A stretch of 64,000 nt of DNA. Origin: Streptomyces sp. HB132. GTDB lineage: Bacteria > Actinomycetota > Actinomycetes > Streptomycetales > Streptomycetaceae. Below, piece after piece: positions 26,055 through 34,953 of the stretch. Position 1 is the first letter of the stretch. The number at the start of each line of letters is the position of its first letter. The DNA lies in contig NZ_JAFBGA010000011.1 of the NCBI RefSeq assembly GCF_016909575.1, positions 142,665-206,664 of the forward strand, written 5' to 3'. Both the position numbers and the translations under genes were made by a program. The notes under the pieces were generated by a model. That model saw only the letters and a list, made by a program, of their open reading frames with translations, ran no database searches and was not told where the DNA came from.

Positions 26055-28427
26055 ATGCTGGGCCCGTTGCGCGAGGACTCACCACGGCACGTGGGGCGCT
26101 ACACCGTCCTGGCCAGACTCGGCGCGGGCGGCATGGGCGAGGTCTTCCTCGGACAGCGCGACGGCTCCGGCGACGACGTCGTCCCCGTCGCCGTCAAGAC
26201 GGTCCGCCGTGACGTCGCCCAGGACCCCGGGTTCAGGCAGCGCTTCCGGCGCGAGATCGAGGTCGCCCGGTCGGTCACGGGCCCCGCCCTGGCCCCGGTC
26301 CTGGACGGTGACGCCGACGCGGAGGTGCCCTGGCTGGCCATCGGCTACGTCGCGGGCCCGACCCTGTCGGCCGCGGTACGCCGGTCGGGTGCGCTGGCGG
26401 AGGAAGAGGTCCGGATGCTCGGGGCGGAACTCGCCCGGGCCCTGGAGACCGTCCACGCGGCCGGCGTCGTGCACCGGGACGTGAAACCCGGCAACGTCCT
26501 GCTCGCCGCCGACGGGCCGCGCCTGATCGACTTCGGGATTGCCCGCGGTGCGGGCGCCACCCCGCTCACGACGACCAGCCGCATGATCGGCAGCCCCGCC
26601 TTCATGTCCCCGGAGCACGTCGCGGGCAGCGGACGCGTGGTGCCCGCCTCCGACGTCTTCTGTCTCGCGTCCGTCCTGTGCTTCGCCGCCACCGGCCGTG
26701 ACCCGTTCGGTGACGGTCCGGTGGCCGCCGTGCTGTACCGGGTCAAGTACGTGGAGGCCGACCTGGACGGGGTGCCCGACGCCCTGCGCGCGGTGCTCCA
26801 GGACTGCCTGGTGGCCGATCCCTCCGCCCGCCCCACGCCCGCCGTCCTGGCCGCCCGCCTCGCCCCGGAGGGCTCCGTGGGGTGGCCGGGACCGGTCGCG
26901 GCCCACATCGCCGAGTACGAGCGGGAGCTGGCCTCCGTACGGGCACTGGGCGGGCCGCTGCCGCCGGGGTACACCCCGACGCAGGGGGCGACGGCCAGCC
27001 GGACGCCGGAGGACCGACCGCCCGCCCAGGGAGCCGGTCCGGCCCCGGACCGGCTTTCCGCCGAGAGCCCCGGTCCGACACCGGTGGACCAACTGCCCAC
27101 CCAGGGCCCGGGTCTGCCGCCCGGCCCCGTTGCGGACCGTCCCGCCCGTCGTCGCCGCCTCCTCGGTGCGGCCCTGGTCGCGGTCGTCCTGGCGGGAGCG
27201 GCCGCAGGGGGTCTGCTCGCCGCGCGGGACGCTGACGGAGGCGGGAGCAGCGCCGCCCCCTCCGGTCCCGCCGGCTGGAAAGCGTGGCACGCGACCTTCT
27301 CCGGTACCCCCCTCGGCTGCGCGGCCGGCCAGGACGTGGTGGTCTGCCGTACGGCGGACGGATCGTACGAGGCGCTCTCCGCGGCCGACGGCAAGAACCT
27401 CTGGACCTACGAGGCGGTCGAGGAGCAGGGCGACGGGGACGCCCGGATCAGCCCGAGCGGTCAGTTCTTCATGCCGGGAGGCTCCACCCTTCCCGTCGTG
27501 CGGGGGGACTCGGTGTACTTCGCCACCGGTAACCGCCTGCTCGCGGTCGACGCGCTGACCGGCACGTCCCGCTGGGAGGCCCGCACCGGGGGCGCCCACA
27601 TGCCGGAGAGCTCACCGCAGGTGGCGGACGGGCTGGTCTTCGCCGACATCGGTGACCTGCCCGACGGATCCGAGATCGCCGCCTTCGACGTCCGGGACGG
27701 GACGGAGAAGTGGCGCAAGCCGCTCGTCGGGGAGGGCCTGGCCAAGGCCCAGCGCGGAAACTTCTGGCCGCTGGGCGCACGGGACGGGATTCTCTACGCC
27801 AGGAACGAGGAAGGCCTCCGTGCCTTCCGTACCGAGGACGGTGCCGAGCGGGACGCCGGATGTCCGCAAAAGACGCCGTCCGACTTCGCCGTTCACTGCC
27901 CACAGGCCCAGGACGGTACGGGCCAGGAGTCGCCGCCCGCCGGAGTCGGCCGGGACGCTTCCGTGGTGGCCCGCACCGACCGGGTGACCGTCTTCAGGAC
28001 GGGCACGTCCGCGACGCCGGGGGCGGAGGGGGCCGGGGAGGGCACCGAGGAGCCGGAGATCGTTCTGGTCGGCCGTGACGACGGTGAGGTCCTGGGCCGT
28101 TACGGCCTGGGCGAGGACGCCGAAGCGCGGAGGAGGAACCCGGCCTCCGCCCCGGCTGTCGTCGACGGCACACTCGTCTGGGCGGACACCGACGCACTCC
28201 ACAGCATCGCGCTCGGCGACGGGGACACCCCGGGGCCACTGCGGCGGACCGCGATCGAGGACGTGCCGGTCCCCGAGATCGAGGAGCCGTACGACCCCGC
28301 CTACGGTGACGCGCTGGGCAAGCAGAACCGGCCGCCCGAGATCTTCCCGGCGGGCCGGGTCGTGCACATCGTCTACCGCCACGGCATCGCCGTCTCCGTG
28401 GCGATCCCCGGACCGGCCTCCTCGTGA
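26055..28427 (+). CDS. Membrane Ser/Thr protein kinase with PQQ-propeller sensor (AfsK-like), first of a pair
   Basis: A 790-aa transmembrane kinase. The kinase domain (~15-270) has the Gly loop LGAGGMGEVF, Lys48, the catalytic loop HRDVKPGN with Asp142, and DFG at 159-161. A Pro-rich linker leads to one transmembrane helix (~368-392, LLGAALVAVVLAGAAAGGLL). The extracellular part has repeating blades (GKNLWTYEAVEEQ, LTGTSRWEAR, DGTEKWRKPL) of a PQQ-type propeller. The architecture resembles AfsK, which phosphorylates AfsR and DivIVA. ATG at 26055 is chosen because the kinase fold begins soon after. Its stop overlaps the next kinase by 4 nt. Confidence 0.9.
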   Translation: MLGPLREDSPRHVGRYTVLARLGAGGMGEVFLGQRDGSGDDVVPVAVKTVRRDVAQDPGFRQRFRREIEVARSVTGPALAPVLDGDADAEVPWLAIGYVAGPTLSAAVRRSGALAEEEVRMLGAELARALETVHAAGVVHRDVKPGNVLLAADGPRLIDFGIARGAGATPLTTTSRMIGSPAFMSPEHVAGSGRVVPASDVFCLASVLCFAATGRDPFGDGPVAAVLYRVKYVEADLDGVPDALRAVLQDCLVADPSARPTPAVLAARLAPEGSVGWPGPVAAHIAEYERELASVRALGGPLPPGYTPTQGATASRTPEDRPPAQGAGPAPDRLSAESPGPTPVDQLPTQGPGLPPGPVADRPARRRRLLGAALVAVVLAGAAAGGLLAARDADGGGSSAAPSGPAGWKAWHATFSGTPLGCAAGQDVVVCRTADGSYEALSAADGKNLWTYEAVEEQGDGDARISPSGQFFMPGGSTLPVVRGDSVYFATGNRLLAVDALTGTSRWEARTGGAHMPESSPQVADGLVFADIGDLPDGSEIAAFDVRDGTEKWRKPLVGEGLAKAQRGNFWPLGARDGILYARNEEGLRAFRTEDGAERDAGCPQKTPSDFAVHCPQAQDGTGQESPPAGVGRDASVVARTDRVTVFRTGTSATPGAEGAGEGTEEPEIVLVGRDDGEVLGRYGLGEDAEARRRNPASAPAVVDGTLVWADTDALHSIALGDGDTPGPLRRTAIEDVPVPEIEEPYDPAYGDALGKQNRPPEIFPAGRVVHIVYRHGIAVSVAIPGPASS

Positions 28428-30643
28428 TCGAGCCGCTGCCGCCCGGTGGGCGCACCCGCATCGGTCCGTACCGCCTCCTGGGACTGCTCGGCGCAGGGGG
28501 GATGGGAGAGGTGTACCTGGCCCGTGCGGAGTCCGCCCCGCCCGTCCACGGCGAACCGCTCGCCGGACTCGTCGCGCTGAAGACCGTGCTCGCCGGACTG
28601 GACCTCGACGACGGCTTCCGGGTCCGGTTCCGCCGCGAGATCGCGGCGGCCGGTGCCGTGCGCAGCCCCCACTCGGCGGCGCTGGTCGGCGGCGACGCGA
28701 CGGGCGACACCCCCTGGCTCGCCACCGAGTACGTCCCGGGCCCTTCGCTCGCCGAAGCGGTGTCCCGCACCGGCCCGCTGCCCGAGGCCGTGGTCCGCGC
28801 GGTCGGTTCGCACCTCGCCCTGGCGCTCGCCGACATGCACGCGGTGCGGGTGCTGCACCGCGACCTCAAGCCGGGCAACGTACTGCTCGGTGACGACGGG
28901 CCGAAGGTCATCGACTTCGGGATCGCCCAGGCATTCGAGGCCACCCGGCTGACCCGGACCGGCGTGGTGGTCGGCAGCCCCGGCTACATCTCACCCGAAC
29001 ACGTCAACGGCTCACGTGCGCTGGTCCCGGCCTCCGACGTGTTCTGCCTGGGCGCGGTGCTGGCCTTCGCGGCGCGCGGACGCGGTCCGTTCGACGACCC
29101 CGACATGGCAGCGGTCATCTTCCGGATCGCGCACGGTGAACCCGAACTCGACGGCGTACCGGCCGGGTTGCGGGCGGTGGTCGAACGATGCCTCGCCCCC
29201 CGCCCCGAGGACCGGCCCACCCCGTACGAGTTGGCCGGGCTGCTCCTGCCGGGCGGTGTGCCCGCCCCCTTCCCGTGGCACGACGCGCTCCGGGAACAGT
29301 TCGCCGCCCATGCCGAACGGGCCCTGCGGTGTGCCGCGTCGGTGCCGGCGGCCCCGTCGCGGCCGCCCGCGCCGCCGCGGCCGCTCCCCGTGCGCACCCG
29401 GCGACGGGGGCGGCTGGTGGCAGTGGCCGCGATCGCGGTGGTCTGTGCCGTGCTGGGCGCCGCTTTCCTGCCGGGTCTGCTCGACGGTGACGGAGCCGAC
29501 GGTCCGGCGGCCGGACGGCCCGGTGCGTCCGCGTCCGAGCCGGTGTCCGCCTCCGGCCCCACGGTCGTGCCCGGGGCGGACGCCGGCCGCACCGACGACT
29601 TCGGGGGCCGGGACGGGAAGCTCTCCGCACGGCCGGCCGGCTGGAAGCCCTGGAAGTCCGGCGAGGACACGGGCGAGTACGGCTGTGTGCTGTCGGCCGC
29701 CGTCCTCGTCTGCTCCGGTGAGCACGGCGTCACCGCCCTGGACGCGGCGACGGGCGGTGAACGCTGGAACGTCCCGGAGGAACCCGGTCCGCAGACCGGT
29801 GCGGACGGCCGGTCGATCGCCGCGGTGGAGGACGGCACGGTCTACGCGTTCGTGCGGGACGAGCTGGTCGGGCTGCGCCTGACCGATGGCAAGGAGGTCT
29901 GGCGGCGGACCGTGCCGGGCGGGCGCCCGGGGACGGGAGCGGTGTACGCGGACGGGGTGATCTACTACGTCGCCCGGGCGCGGGGCGGCTCGGCCGGCAC
30001 CCTGGTCGCCCAGCAGATCAGCGGCGGCGAGAAGCCGCAGAAGTGGGGCGTGGACCACGACGAGTTCCCGTTCACGCTCCTGGCGGGCGACGGCCGTGTG
30101 GTGGCCGTGGGCAGCAGCATCCGGGTCTTCGACGCCGAGTCCGGCGAGCGGCTGCCCGGAGTCGGCGAGGAGAGGACGGAGTGCGGCCATCCCGTGCTCG
30201 AGGACGGCGAGCTGATCTGCGTCGCCCGGGACGGCCTCACGGTGACGGACATCGCAGCCCCCGCCGGCCGGCGCACCCTGGCGGAGGGGATGAAGGGTGC
30301 GAAGAAGCCGGCCGTCACGGCGGACGGGACGGTGGTGGTCTCGGCGCCCGGCGAGGTCCGGGCCTTCCGGCTGAGTGACGGTGAGGAAGTGTGGCACCAC
30401 GTCGACACACTGCTCGACGAAGCGGCCGGCGACGTCTCGATCGTGGGCCCCCGGGCCCTCGTCCACGCGGAGGTCACGGTGGACGCCTACGAACTGGACG
30501 CCGACGGCGAGAACCCTCCCGAGACGGGCAAGATCTTCTCCCTGCCCGTCGGCGGCCCTCCACCCTCCCTGATCGCCGTGGACGAGGCCCTGTTCCTCTC
30601 CTCGCCCGGCGACGGCACGGTCCTGTCCGGGTTCGCCCCCTGA
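28424..30643 (+). CDS. Membrane Ser/Thr protein kinase with PQQ-propeller sensor (AfsK-like), second of the pair
   Basis: A 739-aa paralogue of the preceding kinase. Features: Gly loop LGAGGMGEVY, Lys53, HRDLKPGN with catalytic Asp147, DFG at 164-166, transmembrane helix ~328-350 (LVAVAAIAVVCAVLGAAFLP) and an extracellular propeller (blade motifs ATGGERWNVP, TDGKEVWRRT, SDGEEVWHHV). The GTG start overlaps the first kinase's TGA (GTGA), so the two are co-translated. Activation loops and blades differ enough that the two sensors probably see different signals or form a heterodimer. Confidence 0.9.
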   Translation: MIEPLPPGGRTRIGPYRLLGLLGAGGMGEVYLARAESAPPVHGEPLAGLVALKTVLAGLDLDDGFRVRFRREIAAAGAVRSPHSAALVGGDATGDTPWLATEYVPGPSLAEAVSRTGPLPEAVVRAVGSHLALALADMHAVRVLHRDLKPGNVLLGDDGPKVIDFGIAQAFEATRLTRTGVVVGSPGYISPEHVNGSRALVPASDVFCLGAVLAFAARGRGPFDDPDMAAVIFRIAHGEPELDGVPAGLRAVVERCLAPRPEDRPTPYELAGLLLPGGVPAPFPWHDALREQFAAHAERALRCAASVPAAPSRPPAPPRPLPVRTRRRGRLVAVAAIAVVCAVLGAAFLPGLLDGDGADGPAAGRPGASASEPVSASGPTVVPGADAGRTDDFGGRDGKLSARPAGWKPWKSGEDTGEYGCVLSAAVLVCSGEHGVTALDAATGGERWNVPEEPGPQTGADGRSIAAVEDGTVYAFVRDELVGLRLTDGKEVWRRTVPGGRPGTGAVYADGVIYYVARARGGSAGTLVAQQISGGEKPQKWGVDHDEFPFTLLAGDGRVVAVGSSIRVFDAESGERLPGVGEERTECGHPVLEDGELICVARDGLTVTDIAAPAGRRTLAEGMKGAKKPAVTADGTVVVSAPGEVRAFRLSDGEEVWHHVDTLLDEAAGDVSIVGPRALVHAEVTVDAYELDADGENPPETGKIFSLPVGGPPPSLIAVDEALFLSSPGDGTVLSGFAP

Positions 30644-30682
30644 GGCGGTCGGGGACGGGACCGTGCCCGCACGGCGGGACGA

Positions 30683-31345
30683 TCAGTCGTCGTCGTTGTC
30701 GTCCCGGTCGTCGTCCCGGTCGTCGTCCTGGTCCACGGTCACCTTGCCGCTCTTCGCGTCCACGTGCAGCTCGTGCTGCTTGCCGTCCTTGCCCGTGACA
30801 TCGACGCCCCAGTGCAGCGCACCGCGCTCGCCGTTGTCGTCGTCGCCGTCGTCGTCCAGGTCCACCGACGTCACCGTGCCGGGCTGAGCCGCGAGCGCGG
30901 CCTTCACCGCCGCGTCCAGGGAGACGCTCGCCGAACGGGGCGCGTGCCGGTCGCGGTCGTCGTTGTCGTCGTCCTCGCGGTGGGACAGCACCTTGCCGTT
31001 CCGCGCGTCCACGGTCACGTCGTGCCAGACCTTGTCGGAGCCGTACACGTCGAGCTCCCAGACGGTACGTGCGCTGTCGTCGTCATCGTCCAGCCCGGCC
31101 TCGGTGACCGTGCCGGGGACGGCCTTCAGTGCGGCGCCGACCGCCTCGTCGAGCGTCGTCCGCCCGGTCTTCGCGGTCCCGGTGCCCCCGGTGTCCCCGT
31201 CGGAGCCCGCCGCCCGGTCCGTGCCCGCCACCGTCCGGTCGTCGTCGCCCGCGCCGTCGGAGTCGGCGAAGGCGGCGGTCGTCACGATCCCGCCTCCGAC
31301 CAGTACGGCGGCGGTGAGAGCGGCGACTGCGATGTTGCGCTTCAT
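30683..31345 (-). CDS. Exported Asp-rich protein with two PepSY domains
   Basis: A 220-aa secreted protein. Signal peptide: MKRNIAVAALTAAVLVGGGI, cleaved near TTAAFAD. Two PepSY modules follow, TTLDEAVGAALKAVPGTVTE...VWELDVYG and VSLDAAVKAALAAQPGTVTS...LHWGVDVTG, each ending with a HxVxVDARNGKVLS-like strand. They are separated and followed by acidic runs (EDDDNDDRDR, DQDDDRDDDRDDNDDD). Such Asp clusters could bind divalent cations. It is divergent from an OmpR-type two-component system whose sensor also carries an Asp run, so it may be its target or partner. It has no protease domain. Confidence 0.85.
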   Translation of the reverse strand: MKRNIAVAALTAAVLVGGGIVTTAAFADSDGAGDDDRTVAGTDRAAGSDGDTGGTGTAKTGRTTLDEAVGAALKAVPGTVTEAGLDDDDDSARTVWELDVYGSDKVWHDVTVDARNGKVLSHREDDDNDDRDRHAPRSASVSLDAAVKAALAAQPGTVTSVDLDDDGDDDNGERGALHWGVDVTGKDGKQHELHVDAKSGKVTVDQDDDRDDDRDDNDDD

Positions 31346-31404
31346 GATGGGTTCCTCCCCGATGGGATCTGCGGTGCGACGGGTTCCACACTGGCGGCGC
31401 GATG

Positions 31405-31443
31405 CTGAACGCAGCCTGAAGCCACCTGAAGACGTCTTCAGGT
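31405..31443. promoter_or_regulatory. Operator with phased CTGAA repeats and a 20-bp palindrome in the PepSY/RR divergent promoter
   Basis: CTGAA occurs at 31405, 31416 and 31426, i.e. spaced 11 and 10 bp, one helical turn, as expected for tandem OmpR-family binding. The last copy is part of a perfect 20-bp palindrome (ACCTGAAGAC and its complement, 31424-31443). The site is in the 119-bp gap between the PepSY gene and the response regulator, so it probably serves both genes. Confidence 0.75.
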
Positions 31444-31464
31444 TCGTTTTGGGAAGCTGTCCTC

Positions 31465-32124
31465 ATGCGCCTGTTGATCGTGGAGGACGAGAAGCGCCTG
31501 GCCACGTCCCTCGCGAGGGGACTCACCGCCGAGGGTTTCGCCGTGGACGTCGTGCACGACGGCCTGGAGGGTCTGCACCTGGCCGGTCAGGGCGTCCACG
31601 ACCTCCTGGTCCTCGACATCATGCTGCCGGGGATGAACGGCTACCGGATCTGCGCCGCCCTGCGCGCCGCGGGGCACGAGACGCCGATCCTGATGCTGAC
31701 GGCGAAGGACGGGGAGTACGACGAGGCCGAGGGCCTCGACACGGGCGCCGACGACTATCTGACCAAGCCGTTCTCGTACGTCGTGCTCGTCGCCCGGATC
31801 AGGGCGCTGCTGCGCCGCCGCGGCGGTTCCGCCTCCCCGGTGCTGACCGCCGGGATGCTGCGGATGGACACCGCCGCCCGGCGGGTCCACCGGGGCGAGG
31901 AGGAAGTCACCCTCACCGCGAAGGAGTTCGCCGTTCTGGAACAGCTCGTGCTGCGGGTGGGCGAGGTGGTCAGCAAGGCGGACATCCTGGAGCACGTCTG
32001 GGACTTCGCCTACGACGGGGACCCGAACATCGTCGAGGTCTACATCAGCACCCTGCGCCGCAAACTCGGGGCCGCGTCGATCCGTACGGTACGGGGCGCG
32101 GGCTACCGGCTGGAGGCCCTGTGA
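31465..32124 (+). CDS. OmpR-family response regulator
   Basis: A 219-aa regulator with receiver MRLLIVEDEKRLATSLARGL, phospho-acceptor Asp51 (LVLDIMLPGMNGY), the switch LTAKD and conserved Lys in DDYLTKPFSY. A winged helix follows (EVTLTAKEFAVLEQLVLRVG, VEVYISTLRRKLG). It overlaps the kinase gene by 4 nt. Likely autoregulated through the phased repeats upstream and controlling the divergent PepSY gene. Confidence 0.93.
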   Translation: MRLLIVEDEKRLATSLARGLTAEGFAVDVVHDGLEGLHLAGQGVHDLLVLDIMLPGMNGYRICAALRAAGHETPILMLTAKDGEYDEAEGLDTGADDYLTKPFSYVVLVARIRALLRRRGGSASPVLTAGMLRMDTAARRVHRGEEEVTLTAKEFAVLEQLVLRVGEVVSKADILEHVWDFAYDGDPNIVEVYISTLRRKLGAASIRTVRGAGYRLEAL

Positions 32125-33578
32125 GGTCCGTGCGCGCCAGGGCCGCGCTGGGCGCCACCCTCGTCGTGGCCGTCGCCCTGACCGTCGCGGGGCTGGCCGT
32201 CCTCCTGGTGCTGCGCGGCAACCTGACGGACCGGGCGGGCCTGGAGGCCGAGGTGGCCGCACGTGAGGTGGCCGGGCAGCTGGCCCTGGGGGCGACGTAC
32301 GCGGAACTCGAACTGGGCGACGAGGACACCCACCCCGTCCAGGTGACCGACGAGCAGGGGCGCGTGGTGGCCGTCTCCAAGGACCTGGAGGCGATCTCGG
32401 GTACGGGCACGGCGCAGGTCGTACCGGTGCCGTCGGCGCCGGTACCGAGCCCGGGCGACGACGATGACGACGACGATGACGACGGGAGCGAACCGGCCCG
32501 GGGCGAGGTCTCCTCCGACCCGCCGGACTTCACGAACGGAACCGCCACCGTCGACGGCGAGACGGCGGACTACCGTTTCGCGGCCCTCGAGTCGACCACC
32601 GAGCAGGACGTCACCCTGACCGTCCGCGCGGGAGCCCCGCTCGCGGCCGAGCAGGAGGCCGTGGACACCGTGCGCACCTCGATGCTGACCGGACTGCCCC
32701 TCATGCTGCTCGTCGTCGCCGGAGTGACCTGGCTGGTCACCCGGCGCGCACTGCGGCCGGTCGAGGGCATCCGGCGGGAGATGGCCGCGATCACCGCGTC
32801 CGAGGACCTCAGCCGCCGGGTGCCCGAGCCGGACTCGCGGGACGAGATCGCACGGCTGGCCCGTACGACCAACAAAACCCTCACCGTCCTGGAGGCATCG
32901 GTCGACCGGCAGCGGCGTTTCGTCGCCGACGCCTCGCACGAGCTGCGCAGTCCGATCGCCTCGCTCCGCACCCAGTTGGAGGTGGGGCAGGCCCACCCGG
33001 AGCTGCTGGACGTGCCCGGCGCGGTCGCCGACACCGTACGGCTGCAGGCGCTGGCGGCGGACCTGCTGCTGCTCGCCCGGCTCGACGCGGGGGAGCGGCC
33101 GGGGCGCACGGCGGTCGACGTCGGAGCGCTGGTCCGCGAGGAGGTCTCCCAGCGCACGACGGACCGGATCCCGCCGCAGGTGTTTGTCGCCGGCAGCGGG
33201 TCGCTCGAAGTCGCCGGGTCGCGCGGGCAGCTGGCCCGGGTGGTCGGCAATCTGCTGGACAACGCCCAGCGTCACGCGGAGCGTTCGATCGCCGTGTCGG
33301 TGCGGGAGGACCGGGGCGGTGTGCTCGTGGAGGTCGCCGACGACGGCTCGGGCGTGCCCGAGGCCGAACAGGACCGGATCTTCGAGCGCTTCGTCCGCCT
33401 GGACGACGCCCGCAGCCGCGACGACGGCGGGGCCGGGCTCGGCCTGGCCATCGCCAGGGACGTCGCCTCCCGGCACGGAGGCGCACTCACGGTGGCCGAA
33501 GCACCGGGCGGGGGCGCGCTGTTCACCCTGCGGCTGCCGCTGCGGCCCGTGCCTGGAGGGGAGCCGGCGGCCGGCTGA
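32121..33578 (+). CDS. Sensor histidine kinase with Asp-rich extracytoplasmic loop
   Basis: A 485-aa membrane kinase. TM1 is at ~8-32 (AALGATLVVAVALTVAGLAV) and TM2 at ~193-210 (LPLMLLVVAGVTWLVTRRAL). The ~160-residue external domain between them contains nine consecutive Asp at 113-121. HAMP follows, then HisKA with His273 (FVADASHELRSPIASL) and HATPase_c (DNAQRHAERS, DDGSGVPEAE, GAGLGLAIARDVASRHGG). The GTG start overlaps the regulator stop (GTGA). The acidic run parallels those in the divergent PepSY protein, which suggests cation or cationic-peptide sensing. Confidence 0.9.
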   Translation: MRSVRARAALGATLVVAVALTVAGLAVLLVLRGNLTDRAGLEAEVAAREVAGQLALGATYAELELGDEDTHPVQVTDEQGRVVAVSKDLEAISGTGTAQVVPVPSAPVPSPGDDDDDDDDDGSEPARGEVSSDPPDFTNGTATVDGETADYRFAALESTTEQDVTLTVRAGAPLAAEQEAVDTVRTSMLTGLPLMLLVVAGVTWLVTRRALRPVEGIRREMAAITASEDLSRRVPEPDSRDEIARLARTTNKTLTVLEASVDRQRRFVADASHELRSPIASLRTQLEVGQAHPELLDVPGAVADTVRLQALAADLLLLARLDAGERPGRTAVDVGALVREEVSQRTTDRIPPQVFVAGSGSLEVAGSRGQLARVVGNLLDNAQRHAERSIAVSVREDRGGVLVEVADDGSGVPEAEQDRIFERFVRLDDARSRDDGGAGLGLAIARDVASRHGGALTVAEAPGGGALFTLRLPLRPVPGGEPAAG

Positions 33579-33606
33579 CCCGGACGGGAAGGGCTGAGGG
33601 GTCGCG

Positions 33607-34083
33607 CTACGGCTTGCCGCGCCGGCCGCGCAGGTGCTCCGCGATCGGGGTCAGGGCATCGTGCAGTCCGGCGAGCTCCTCGGGGGAGAGGAGATTCATG
33701 AAGTGCCTGCGCACCGACTCGACATGGTGGGGCGCGACCTTCCGCATCGTCTCGCCGCCCAGTTCCGTGAGGACCGCGAACAGCCCGCGCCGGTCCGACT
33801 CGCAGTGCTCGCGCCGTACCAGGCCGGCGTTCTCCATGCGGGTGATCTGGTGCGAGAGCCTGCTCTTGGACTGCAGGGTGGCGGCGGCGAGATCGCTCAT
33901 CCGCAGCCGCCGGTCCTCCGACTCCGAGAGGTTGACCAGGATCTCGTAGTCGTTCATGGTCAGGCCGAACGGCTGCAGATCCTTCTCCAGCTGATGCGTC
34001 AGCAGCCTGCTGACGTCCAGGTGGGTGCGCCAGGCGCACTGTTCCGCATCGGTAAGCCAGCGGGTGGCCGTCTCGGTCTCCAT
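33607..34083 (-). CDS. MarR-family transcriptional regulator
   Basis: A 158-aa winged-helix regulator. The DNA-binding core reads LSESEDRRLRMSDLAAATLQ, then SKSRLSHQITRMENAGLVRR and the wing REHCESDRRGLFAVLTELGG. It starts METETATRWLTDAEQCAWRT. A -10-like TAGAAT lies just ahead of the ATG on the minus strand, so the mRNA may be nearly leaderless. The target is not obvious; the AIM24 genes lie on the same strand upstream and may be in the same transcription unit. Confidence 0.9.
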   Translation of the reverse strand: METETATRWLTDAEQCAWRTHLDVSRLLTHQLEKDLQPFGLTMNDYEILVNLSESEDRRLRMSDLAAATLQSKSRLSHQITRMENAGLVRREHCESDRRGLFAVLTELGGETMRKVAPHHVESVRRHFMNLLSPEELAGLHDALTPIAEHLRGRRGKP

Positions 34084-34179
34084 GTATGAATTCTACCTAA
34101 GATGTTGAAAGCCGGACGAATTCTCGTGTGTGACCCCGCGCACGCGCCTGCCCCGGCGTCACACTCCGCAGACTACCGC

Positions 34180-34953
34180 TCACAGCCCGAAGCGACGCTG
34201 GAGGTCCCCCAGCTGACCGGGCATGCGAGGCGTGGAGCCGTGTTGACCGCCCCCGGGCCCGCCGCCGGGCACGCCCGGCTCGTGCGGCACGGCGCCGGTC
34301 GCCTGCTCGGGCATCAGCGCCTCCGTCGACTGGAGCAGTACCGTACCCGCCCCGACGAACTCGAACTGGTGCTCCTCGCCGGAGGTGCCGCCGATTCCGG
34401 TCAGCGAGCGCAGCCCGCCCATCACGCCGGTCATGTAGCCGTGATCGTAGTGGTGGCACGGTGAGGGGCAGTCCGCCCACCCCACCAGCGCCTGGGGGTC
34501 CACCCGCAGCGGCGGCTCCATGAAGACCACCGGCCCGTTGGACGCGGCGACGAACTTCCCCGTCCCGATCAGGGTCAGGAAGCCCGGCACGATCGACTGC
34601 TTGAGCGCCAGCGTCGGCTGGTAGGCCAGGAGGTTGCCGGACCGGATCGTCAGGTTGCCTTCCTCCAGGTCGAAGGAGTTCACGTCGAAGGCCCGGTCCG
34701 CCAGCAGCATCTTGCCGCTGCCCTCGGCCACCACCCAGTCGCTCGCGTGCAGCGGGGAGTGGAAGCTCGTACGGATCAGCCGCTCGAAGCGGCCGTGCCC
34801 GATGCCGTTGAAGTCGATCTGCCCGTAGTAGGCGATCATCTTGCCCTTCTGCAGGAACCACTGGCTCCCCTTGAGTTCCACGCAGAAGGTGTACGAGTTG
34901 ACGTTGTCGTCCGACGGCAGCGTCATGGGGTCGAAGACCACGGGCGTGCTCAC
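34180..34953 (-). CDS. AIM24-family protein, third of three
   Basis: A 257-aa beta-rich protein of the AIM24/TIGR00266 type (MTLPSDDNVNSYTFCVELKG, then GNLLAYQPTLALKQSIVPGF and PSPCHHYDHGYMTGVMGGLR). The C-terminus adds a Gly/Pro-rich tail. The family in yeast mitochondria supports inner-membrane organisation; the bacterial role is unknown. The GTG start overlaps the previous gene by 4 nt. It carries a Cys/His-rich stretch (DCPSPCHHYDHG) that the other two copies lack. Confidence 0.88.
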   Translation of the reverse strand: MSTPVVFDPMTLPSDDNVNSYTFCVELKGSQWFLQKGKMIAYYGQIDFNGIGHGRFERLIRTSFHSPLHASDWVVAEGSGKMLLADRAFDVNSFDLEEGNLTIRSGNLLAYQPTLALKQSIVPGFLTLIGTGKFVAASNGPVVFMEPPLRVDPQALVGWADCPSPCHHYDHGYMTGVMGGLRSLTGIGGTSGEEHQFEFVGAGTVLLQSTEALMPEQATGAVPHEPGVPGGGPGGGQHGSTPRMPGQLGDLQRRFGL

